Shown in pieces: positions 1-7,993 of a stretch of DNA of 8,154 bases; position 1 is the stretch's first letter; each line of letters begins with the position of its first letter. This DNA comes from JANNWF01 sp041675805. Its GTDB lineage: Bacteria; Pseudomonadota; Gammaproteobacteria; Xanthomonadales; Xanthomonadaceae. The notes beneath the pieces were generated by a model, which searched no databases, was not told the origin of the DNA, and was given only the letters and a program-made list of their open reading frames with translations. The stretch lies in the NCBI GenBank assembly GCA_041675805.1, contig JBAYTD010000123.1, positions 1 to 8,154 of the forward strand, read 5' to 3'. The translations under genes were made by a program, and so were the position numbers.

Positions 1-419
1 GAGGGATACACGCTCTGCGTGTCCTGATAGCTGGGCGTGGTGGCGAGGATGCGGCTGACGCTGCTCTGCCCGCCGTACTGGATGCTGCCGCCGAAATCGC
101 TCAGTGCCAGGAACATCGGCGTCACCGAGTTGATGTCCTCGATGTGGTGCAGCAGGTATTCGTAATCGCGCAGCGACAGGCGGTTGCGCTTGCCCTGCAT
201 GGCCTCCTCGAACGAGGTGTCCGAGCGCACCGTCAGGCTGTTGCTGCCGAGCCCGGCGAATTGGCTGCTGATCGAATGCGACAGGCCCTGGATCAGTGAC
301 ACCACGGCAATGACCGAAGCCACGCCGATGATGATGCCGAGCGTGGTCAGGAAGCTGCGCATCGCGTGCGCGCGGATGCTGGCCAGCGCCGAGCGCAGGC
401 TTTCAAGCAGGCTGAACAT
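1..419 (-). CDS. MacB/FtsX-type ABC transporter permease, N-terminal part (gene runs off the left edge)
   Basis: The reading frame starts with ATG at 417-419 and stays open to base 1, giving about 139 residues of a protein whose C-terminal part lies outside the window. It opens with a short amphipathic stretch (MFSLLESLRSALASIR). One strong membrane segment follows at about residues 23-45, containing the TTLGIIIGVASVIAVV motif typical of MacB-family permeases. After it comes the start of the large periplasmic MacB_PCD domain (about 46 onward, with GLGSNSLTV and an SLRDYEYLL helix). In this family the domain sits between the first and second of four membrane helices and couples ATP hydrolysis to movement in the periplasm (mechanotransmission). 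The start is supported by a GAGGAG ribosome binding site four bases upstream, inside the end of the ATPase gene. It overlaps the ATPase gene by 17 bases. ATPase and permease are separate genes here, unlike E. coli MacB, where they are fused. The substrate is unknown. I am sure of the family but not of the full length. Confidence 0.93.
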   Translation of the reverse strand, partial: MFSLLESLRSALASIRAHAMRSFLTTLGIIIGVASVIAVVSLIQGLSHSISSQFAGLGSNSLTVRSDTSFEEAMQGKRNRLSLRDYEYLLHHIEDINSVTPMFLALSDFGGSIQYGGQSSVSRILATTPSYQDTQSVYP

Positions 420-1113
420 GACGCTCCTCGCGGCGGGTGTCGCTGATGATGCGGCCGTCGGACAGTCGCACCACGCGCTGGCAATGGGCGGCGATGTCCG
501 GTTCGTGGGTCACCAGGATCAGCGTCTGGCCCTCGCGCAGCAGGTCGTCGAACAACGCCATGATGTCGGCGGTGGTGGCCGAATCCAGATTGCCGGTGGG
601 TTCGTCGGCGAGCAGGATCGAAGGCTGGCCGACCAGCGCGCGGGCAATCGCCACGCGCTGGCGCTGGCCGCCGGAAAGCTGGTTGGGCAGGTGGCCCATG
701 CGGTTTTCCAACCCGACCCGGGCCAGCGCCTCGCGCGCCCGGCGCTGGCGCTCGGCCGGGCGTACGCCGCGATAGATCAGCGGGTGCATCACGTTCTGCA
801 GCGCGCTGGCGCGTGGCAGCAGGTTGAAACTCTGGAAGATGAAGCCGATCTCGCGGTTGCGCGTGTCGGCCAGCTCGGACTCGTCCAGCGTCGCCACATC
901 GCGGCCGTTGAGCCAGTAGCGTCCGGCGCTGGGGCGGTCGAGGCAGCCGAGGATGTTCATCAACGTCGATTTGCCCGAGCCGGATGCGCCGATGAAGGCG
1001 ACGCTTTCGTTGCGCGGGATCGACAGGTTGATGCCGCGCAGGGCGTGGATGGTTTCCTCGCCCATCACGAAGCGCTTTTCGATCTCCTCCAGTTTCAGCA
1101 GCGGCTGGCTCAC
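403..1113 (-). CDS. MacB/LolD-type ABC transporter ATP-binding protein
   Basis: A 236-residue stand-alone nucleotide-binding subunit of the MacB/LolD/YknY group, expected at the cytoplasmic face of the inner membrane and powering the permease encoded downstream. All catalytic motifs are present: Walker A GASGSGKST at residues 42-50, Q-loop Q94 in FIFQSFNLLP, ABC signature LSGGQ at 146-150, Walker B ILLADE ending in D170-E171, and switch histidine H203 in LVTHEPDIA. The ADEPTGNLDS stretch is characteristic of this subfamily. I chose GTG at 1113 as start. It sits in a GTGA overlap with the stop of the adaptor gene, a purine-rich GAAAAGGCGG lies just upstream, and the next in-frame Met (residue 18) is already inside the conserved domain. 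The same frame stays open far upstream under the adaptor gene, but that extension is not coding. The gene ends 17 bases inside the permease gene. The C-terminal tail after residue 225 is short and charged. Confidence 0.95.
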   Translation of the reverse strand: MSQPLLKLEEIEKRFVMGEETIHALRGINLSIPRNESVAFIGASGSGKSTLMNILGCLDRPSAGRYWLNGRDVATLDESELADTRNREIGFIFQSFNLLPRASALQNVMHPLIYRGVRPAERQRRAREALARVGLENRMGHLPNQLSGGQRQRVAIARALVGQPSILLADEPTGNLDSATTADIMALFDDLLREGQTLILVTHEPDIAAHCQRVVRLSDGRIISDTRREERHVQPA

Positions 1114-2336
1114 GAATCCGCCTTTTCCGCATCGGCCTCGGCGGCCTTCAGCGTGTCGCCGTCTTTCAGGTGGCGCAGGATCTTGTACGGGCCGATCACC
1201 ACCCGCTCGCCGGTCGAGAGCCCCTCGCGGACTTCCTGATAGCTGTCGTCGGACACGCCGACCTTGACCACGCGGCGCTCGGCGCGGCCGTCCTTGTCGA
1301 CGAACAGGTGGAACTCCTCGGCCGGCGGCTCCTTGCTGCTGCCGCGTTCCGTGCTGGCCTCGTTGTTGCTCATCACCGCCTGCACCGGCACCGCCAGCAC
1401 CTCGTTGCCGCTGTCGGTGTAGATCTCCGCGCGGCAGGTCATGCCCGGTCGCAGCGCCAGCGATTGCGTGTCGGCCAGGCGCACCTTGACCGAATAGCTG
1501 CGCGCCAGCGAACTGGCGCTGGCTCCCGGCGCGGTGCTGCGCGGCGACAGCGGGATGCTTTCCACCTCGCCCTGCAACGCGATGTCCGGAAAGGCGGCTG
1601 CGTACACCGCCACGCTCTGCCCGACCTGGATGCGGGCGATGTCGGCCTCGTCGACGTTGACCTCGGTCATCAGGCTGTCCGGATCGGCGATGGTCATCAG
1701 CGAGGAACCGGCGATGCCGGTGCTGCTGGCCACGGCGGTTTCGCCGATCTTGATGCCGACGCTCATCACGGTGCCGCTGATCGGTGCGCGGATTTCGGTT
1801 TTCGCCAGTTGCTCGCGCGCCTGGTCGAGCTGCGCCTGCGCCTGCTGCAGCGTCTCGCGGCTGGCGCGCAGTTCGACGCGCGCCATGTCCAGCGCCAGCT
1901 TCGCCTCGTCGTGGCGGGCGTCGTCGATCAGCTTGCGCCGATGCAGTTCGTCGCTGCGCTGCCATTGGCGCTCCTGGTTGGCGACGTTGAGCTGCTGGCG
2001 CTCGATGTTGATGCGCTGCTGGCGCACCGCCGCCTCCAGTTGCGCCACCTGCGCCAGATAGACCTGCTCGTCCAGTTGCAACACCACCTGGCCGGCCTCG
2101 ACACGGTCGCCTTCCTCCACCAGCACCGCGCGGACCTTGCCGATCACCTCCGGCGACAGTTGCGATTGCTCGCGGAATACCAGGTTGCCTGAGGCGAGGA
2201 TGGACGCGCGCACCAGCCGTTCGCTGGCCACCTCGATCTCCACTTCCTTGGCGTTGTCGCGCTGGCCGCCCTTGATCAGCAGCGGCAGCGCGATCACCGC
2301 GACGATGGCGGCGATGCCGATCCAGCGCTTGTTCAT
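1110..2336 (-). CDS. Periplasmic adaptor (membrane fusion protein, HlyD/MacA/YknX-like) of an ABC exporter
   Basis: A 408-residue adaptor anchored by one N-terminal membrane helix (about 5-21), with the rest in the periplasm. The order of parts is typical of the family. A first lipoyl half spans about 45-90 (EVIGKVRAVLVEEGDRVEAGQVV). A long Gln/Glu/Arg-rich helical hairpin, very likely coiled coil, spans about 91-180. The second lipoyl half (EIRAPISGTVMSVGIKIGE) covers about 181-215, a beta-barrel region about 220-310, and a membrane-proximal domain about 311-390. Such proteins bridge a MacB-type permease to the periplasm or to an outer-membrane channel. No outer-membrane factor gene is visible in the window. 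The start ATG at 2336 overlaps the stop of the upstream Yip1 gene as ATGA, and there is no clear separate ribosome binding site, which favours translational coupling. Residues about 323-342 form a polar, low-complexity loop (NNEASTERGSSKEPPAEE) inserted in the membrane-proximal region. No lipobox cysteine is seen, so it is a helix-anchored protein rather than a lipoprotein. Confidence 0.93.
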   Translation of the reverse strand: MNKRWIGIAAIVAVIALPLLIKGGQRDNAKEVEIEVASERLVRASILASGNLVFREQSQLSPEVIGKVRAVLVEEGDRVEAGQVVLQLDEQVYLAQVAQLEAAVRQQRINIERQQLNVANQERQWQRSDELHRRKLIDDARHDEAKLALDMARVELRASRETLQQAQAQLDQAREQLAKTEIRAPISGTVMSVGIKIGETAVASSTGIAGSSLMTIADPDSLMTEVNVDEADIARIQVGQSVAVYAAAFPDIALQGEVESIPLSPRSTAPGASASSLARSYSVKVRLADTQSLALRPGMTCRAEIYTDSGNEVLAVPVQAVMSNNEASTERGSSKEPPAEEFHLFVDKDGRAERRVVKVGVSDDSYQEVREGLSTGERVVIGPYKILRHLKDGDTLKAAEADAEKADS

Positions 2337-3031
2337 GCCGCCGCCCGCATCGCGGCAAACGCCGCCCAGATGCCGTAGATCACCAGGTACGGCACCAGCA
2401 CGACCAGCGCGGAAGCCAGCGTGCTGCGAGCGGTCCACACCCGGTAGCCGATCACCGACACCACCAGCGACCAGATCGTCGCCACGCTGATCGAATTGAG
2501 CAGACCGGCCCAGGCGTTGTCCAGCGGCAGGCCGAACAGCAGGGTGTTGAGGTTCAGCGGGTTGATCAGTTCCGGAGCGAGCTGGCCGTTGCCGTGGCTG
2601 AGGATCTGCACCGCACCGACCGGGATCAGCAGCAGCGCCGGAACCGAGGCCCAGGTGCTGAAGGCAAACCACTTGCCGAAGCTGAACTCGTTGCCCATCG
2701 CCTTGCCGACCAGCAGGTAGTACACCGCGCTGATCAGCAGGATGGCGGGCACCGCGACGGCGATGCCGACGATGGCCGAGATGGTCATCGTCCCGCGCTG
2801 CATGAAGCCCTTCACCGCCGCCGCCTGCTCCGGCGGCACGTTGCCCATGCCGCTGATCAGATGGTCCTGCAACCAGGGGAAGTCGACCACGCTGTAATAC
2901 CAGGCCATCAGCGCGATGTTGCCGCCGATCAGCAGCAACAGCGGCAACCAGATCATCGAGCGTTCGCGCACCGCAGCGAAGGCCTTGGCGGGTTCGAGGA
3001 AGACGGCAACGAGCGTGTTCATGGGCGACAT
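2333..3031 (-). CDS. Yip1-family (YknW-like) integral membrane protein
   Basis: A 232-residue hydrophobic protein with about five predicted membrane segments (roughly residues 27-46, 82-108, 122-145, 176-197 and 203-227) and a cytoplasmic N-terminus containing FLEPAKAFAAVRERS. An N-terminal 'P.KAF..V...' helix before the first membrane segment is typical of bacterial Yip1-domain proteins. The start ATG at 3031 is chosen because AGGAG lies seven bases upstream; an alternative ATG lies three codons in. A longer in-frame extension to 3160 is unlikely because it would skip this ribosome binding site and add an Arg-rich, non-hydrophobic leader. It is the first gene of a four-gene operon, and its stop overlaps the adaptor start by four bases. 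By analogy with Bacillus subtilis YknW, it may assist assembly or stability of the ABC complex; this role is inferred from family and context, not visible in the sequence. Family assignment is fairly sure, function less so. Confidence 0.85.
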   Translation of the reverse strand: MSPMNTLVAVFLEPAKAFAAVRERSMIWLPLLLLIGGNIALMAWYYSVVDFPWLQDHLISGMGNVPPEQAAAVKGFMQRGTMTISAIVGIAVAVPAILLISAVYYLLVGKAMGNEFSFGKWFAFSTWASVPALLLIPVGAVQILSHGNGQLAPELINPLNLNTLLFGLPLDNAWAGLLNSISVATIWSLVVSVIGYRVWTARSTLASALVVLVPYLVIYGIWAAFAAMRAAA

Positions 3032-3115
3032 GGTGTCTCTCCTGCGGACGAAAGGTTCGCGGTCAAGGATGGCCGAAAGCCGAAAGTGTGACCGAACGCG
3101 GCCCACCCGTCGCCT

Positions 3116-3144
3116 GCCATACGACATGGAAAGCGCCCCGTAAA
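3116..3144 (-). promoter_or_regulatory. Candidate sigma70 promoter of the ABC exporter operon
   Basis: Read on the minus strand, TTTACG (3139-3144) and TATGGC (3116-3121) are separated by 17 bases. This gives a plausible -35/-10 pair about 80 bases upstream of the Yip1 gene start. Both hexamers match the consensus only in part. The leader between this site and the gene also holds a tandem 7-base direct repeat (GCCGAAA at 3072-3078 and 3079-3085, plus-strand reading), whose role is unknown. No other likely promoter is visible inside the operon. Confidence 0.3.
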
Positions 3145-3170
3145 GCCGGCGAACGCGCACCCGAACGCGC

Positions 3171-3176
3171 TAAGCT
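3171..3176 (+). promoter_or_regulatory. Candidate -10 element of the tRNA-Leu promoter
   Basis: TAAGCT at 3171-3176 lies 16 bases before the mature tRNA 5' end and is followed by a GC-rich stretch (TTGCCCCCGC). GC-rich discriminators between -10 and the start site are typical of stable-RNA promoters under stringent (ppGpp) control in proteobacteria. No good -35 hexamer is seen 16-18 bases upstream (best is GGCGAA), so the call is weak. Confidence 0.25.
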
Positions 3177-3191
3177 TGCCCCCGCTTCGCC

Positions 3192-3275
3192 GCCCGGATG
3201 GCGAAACCGGTAGACGCAAGAGACTTAAAATCTCTCGGCCTCGCGGCCATGCGGGTTCGACTCCCGCTCCGGGCA
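3192..3275 (+). tRNA. tRNA-Leu, anticodon UAA
   Basis: An 84-base class II tRNA. The acceptor stem GCCCGGA (3192-3198) pairs perfectly with TCCGGGC (3268-3274), with discriminator A at 3275. The D stem is GCG/CGC, with GG at 3209-3210 in the loop. The anticodon stem AGAGA/TCTCT encloses loop CTTAAAA, which puts anticodon TAA at 3226-3228, reading UUA and UUG leucine codons. The long variable arm forms GGCC-TCGC-GGCC (3237-3248). The T arm is GCGGG-TTCGACT-CCCGC (3251-3267). The 3' CCA is not encoded: the genomic bases after the discriminator are CAA, so the tail must be added by the CCA-adding enzyme. It stands alone rather than in a tRNA cluster. It is divergent from the Yip1-led operon and converges on the phosphoesterase gene with 23 bases between them. 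UUA codons are rare in such GC-rich genomes. Confidence 0.97.
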
Positions 3276-3281
3276 CAAAGG

Positions 3282-3293
3282 ACGCCGCGGCGT
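3282..3293. terminator. Short perfect palindrome between tRNA-Leu and the phosphoesterase stop; weak terminator candidate
   Basis: ACGCCGCGGCGT is a perfect 12-base palindrome sitting exactly in the 23-base gap between two convergent genes. It could fold as a 4-bp GC stem with a CGCG loop on either strand. On the plus strand it is followed by GTTGTT rather than a proper T-run, and on the minus strand by CCTTTG. It may help end transcription from both sides, but it is too short to be a convincing intrinsic terminator. Confidence 0.2.
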
Positions 3294-3298
3294 GTTGT

Positions 3299-4936
3299 TC
3301 AGGGCGAGTGTTCGATCAGCCGGTAGCGGGTGGTGGCGCGCAGTTCGCCGCGCCAGCGGTCCTGCGCGCGGACTTCCACTTCGTGTTCGCCGGGGGCGAG
3401 GTCGGTGCGCAGGCTGGTGCGCCACAGGTGCCAGGAGACGCTGGCCTCGGGCGTGCGGTCGCGGGCGCGCAGGGTGGGCGCGGCGTCGTCGGCCAGGTTG
3501 ATGGCGAGCACGCGCGGGTCGGCGCGCATCACGTGGGTCATCGGCAGCCAGTCGCCGCCGTCGATGCGGTATTCGACGCGGCTGCCGACCTCGCCCATGA
3601 ACACGTTGGCGAACAGGCCGACGCCGGGATAGGCACCGCGTCGCAGCACCCTGGGCGCATGCAGGGCGAGGCCGGGGTGGTCGGGTTGGCGCGCCACTTC
3701 CCAGGACAGCGCGTAGTCGCCGGTCATCGGCATCGACACGCGGGCAAAGCCATTCGGCGTGCCGTCCATCATCACGGCGTCGGGGATGCCCTCGGCGTCT
3801 TCCAGGCCGCCCCAGAAGCCGCCGTTGCTGGTGCCGACGTTGTACTCGTGCAGCGGTGCCTGGCCGCGCCAGCCATCGGCCTGGCGATGGCGGTAATGCC
3901 GCTGGGTATGCGTGTGTGCGGTCAGCAGCAGGGTGTCGGGGAAGCGCGCCAGCAGGGCGAACAGGCGCTCGCGGTCGGCGCGGCGGAAGCCTTCGCGGCG
4001 CTGCGGTTCGTCATGGAAGGGAATGTGCGCGGCGATCAGCAGCCGCCGCCCCGGGGCGAGGGTGTCGAGATAGGCGCGGAGGAATTCGAGCTGCTCCTCG
4101 CGCAGTCCGCCTATGTATTCCGGCGACTGGCCGGGCAGGTAGACCACGTTGTCGAGCACGATCAGGCTGGCCTGGGCGGTTTCCCAGGCGAAGGTGTCCG
4201 GGCCGAAGTGCCGGCGGAAGGTCAGCAGCGAGTCGGCGTCGCTGGCGGCGTCGAAATCGAGGTCGTGGTTGCCGGCGACGTACAGCCAGGGCAGGCCCAG
4301 GCGGGCGTGCGCGGCGCGCATCGCCGGATACAGCGAGAGATCGTCGTTGACGATGTCGCCGAGGGTGATGCCGAGCTGTGCCGGGCGGCCAGCGAACACC
4401 GATTGCGCCGAGCCCGGCGGTGCTGCGTCGGCGCGGTCGAGCAGCGGCGCGATGATGTCGCGCTGGAAGTAATCGACCTGACGCATCGAGTTCGGCTGCG
4501 GATCGCCGAACACCAGCATGTCCAGATGATCCGTCGCCGCCGGCTCGGGAACTAGGCCGAAGTCCCAGCCGGAAGTCGCCGTGCCGGTCGAAGCGATGCC
4601 GCCGTGGCGCAGGGCCGGCGAGCCGGTCGGGAAATGGTGCCGCCAATGCCGCGCTTCGCCGCCGGCATCGACCACCTCGCGCCAGCCGGGCGGCTTGATC
4701 ACGAATACGGTCTGCCCCGGGGTCACCGCGATGCGGTAACGGCCTTCCGAGTCGGTGCGCACCAACTCGCGTCCGTTGGAAACCAGCACGCCGGGGACCG
4801 CTTCGCCCCATTGGCCGGACTGATGCACGCGCACTTGCCCCGATGCCTCCACCTGCGCCGCCTGGGCCAGCGAAGACAGTGCTGCGCAAACGCCCAGCGC
4901 GACGATCCGGATCCAGCACAAAGCGCGAGCATTCAT
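3299..4936 (-). CDS. Exported calcineurin-like metallophosphoesterase with N- and C-terminal accessory domains
   Basis: A 545-residue secreted phosphoesterase. It starts with a Sec signal peptide (MNARALCWIR then a hydrophobic core, likely cut near residue 26 in LAQAAQ). About 28-80 is a beta-rich carboxypeptidase-regulatory-like domain (VPGVLVSNGRELVRTDSEGRYRIAV). The catalytic calcineurin-like core spans about 135-400, followed by a C-terminal beta domain to 545. Metal-binding motifs are visible in order: GDPQ (D145, Q147), GD (D194), GNHD (N223, H224, D225), AAH (H304) and HTH (H341, H343). The first motif is D-x-Q rather than the commoner D-x-H, a variant also found in other phosphoesterases such as CPPED1. 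The architecture fits the proteins annotated with MetallophosN and MetallophosC domains around the catalytic core. The substrate is unknown; periplasmic hydrolysis of a phosphate ester or phosphodiester is the general expectation. The start ATG at 4936 has AGGGGA seven bases upstream, so a 16-residue longer form from 4984 is unlikely. The gene lies 131 bases after uvrA on the same strand, and no functional link between the two is evident. Confidence 0.92.
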   Translation of the reverse strand: MNARALCWIRIVALGVCAALSSLAQAAQVEASGQVRVHQSGQWGEAVPGVLVSNGRELVRTDSEGRYRIAVTPGQTVFVIKPPGWREVVDAGGEARHWRHHFPTGSPALRHGGIASTGTATSGWDFGLVPEPAATDHLDMLVFGDPQPNSMRQVDYFQRDIIAPLLDRADAAPPGSAQSVFAGRPAQLGITLGDIVNDDLSLYPAMRAAHARLGLPWLYVAGNHDLDFDAASDADSLLTFRRHFGPDTFAWETAQASLIVLDNVVYLPGQSPEYIGGLREEQLEFLRAYLDTLAPGRRLLIAAHIPFHDEPQRREGFRRADRERLFALLARFPDTLLLTAHTHTQRHYRHRQADGWRGQAPLHEYNVGTSNGGFWGGLEDAEGIPDAVMMDGTPNGFARVSMPMTGDYALSWEVARQPDHPGLALHAPRVLRRGAYPGVGLFANVFMGEVGSRVEYRIDGGDWLPMTHVMRADPRVLAINLADDAAPTLRARDRTPEASVSWHLWRTSLRTDLAPGEHEVEVRAQDRWRGELRATTRYRLIEHSP

Positions 4937-5017
4937 CGAAACGTCCCCTGGGAACTTGCGGCGATCACCGATGGCGAAAGGCAAGTGTAACGTCGCATGG
5001 GGAGGACTTTGCTGGTG

Positions 5018-5057
5018 GATTGGGGATTGGAAGATTGGTGATTGAGCGCGGGATTGG
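5018..5057. repeat. Degenerate GATTGG tandem repeat in the uvrA-phosphoesterase gap
   Basis: The hexamer GATTGG begins at 5018, 5025, 5033 and 5052, with a GATTGA variant at 5040, giving a spacing of 7-8 bases and one larger step. The array fills about 40 bases of the 131-base intergenic stretch directly after the uvrA stop (minus-strand sense). The units do not fold into a hairpin, so it is not a usual terminator. Comparable GGGATT/GATTGG-like intergenic tracts are, as far as I recall, common in xanthomonad genomes. The rest of the gap (4937-5017) holds the phosphoesterase ribosome binding site and no other clear signal. Confidence 0.6.
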
Positions 5058-5067
5058 TGCGATGGCG

Positions 5068-7899
<2,832 letters not shown>

Positions 7900-7925
7900 G
7901 GGGCGGACGGAAGGGGAGGGAGGGG
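7900..7925 (+). other. G-run tract at the uvrA start (possible G-quadruplex, template strand)
   Basis: Four G-runs occur on the plus strand at 7900-7903, 7913-7916, 7918-7920 and 7922-7925, with gaps of 9, 1 and 1 bases and two extra GG pairs in the long gap. This meets a relaxed quadruplex pattern (runs of three or more G). The plus strand is the template for uvrA, so its mRNA carries the complementary C-rich tract in place of a ribosome binding site. Folding is not shown by sequence alone. Confidence 0.4.
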
Positions 7926-7930
7926 CGCGC

Positions 7931-7963
7931 AGTCTAGCAGTGCGATGCGCAATGGCTGGTCAA
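7931..7963 (-). promoter_or_regulatory. Candidate uvrA promoter with extended -10
   Basis: On the minus strand TGCTAGACT places an extended -10 (TG, one base, TAGACT) with its hexamer at 7931-7936, about 30 bases before the uvrA start codon. A good -35 hexamer, TTGACC, lies at 7958-7963, but the spacer is 21 bases, longer than normal. The pair would therefore depend on the extended -10. If used, transcription would begin inside the G/C-run tract just before the ATG, giving a very short C-rich leader. Confidence 0.3.
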
Positions 7964-7993
7964 CCGGAGTTGGTTGCTGCTTCACCCGCCTGA

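Noticed and set aside
1114..2358. Upstream extension of the ATPase frame to 2358, giving a 651-residue protein
   Set aside because: The extension is Arg/Gly-rich and out of frame with the adaptor, whose lipoyl, coiled-coil and barrel regions are clear in the other frame. The ATPase domain begins right after the GTG at 1113.
2337..2672. Upstream extension of the adaptor frame to 2672
   Set aside because: It lies over the Yip1 gene in another frame and has no domain content. The adaptor starts naturally with its membrane helix at 2336, in an ATGA overlap.
3192..3298. tRNA-Leu as an attachment site of an integrated element
   Set aside because: No integrase gene, no duplicated tRNA 3' end and no foreign-looking DNA flank it. 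An ordinary phosphoesterase gene begins 23 bases away.
3019..3425. Small minus-strand frames over the tRNA (containing 'GAGVEPAWPRGREILSLLRLPVSP' in two pieces)
   Set aside because: This is the well-known artefact of translating the antisense of a tRNA-Leu gene; the cloverleaf is perfect and explains the sequence.
3176..4555. Plus-strand open frame of 459 codons across the tRNA and opposite the phosphoesterase
   Set aside because: It runs through a complete tRNA gene and antisense to a protein with signal peptide and catalytic motifs. Its composition is typical of a shadow frame.
5018..5057. GATTGG array as a CRISPR remnant
   Set aside because: Units are only 6-8 bases, with no spacers of 30 or so bases and no cas genes.
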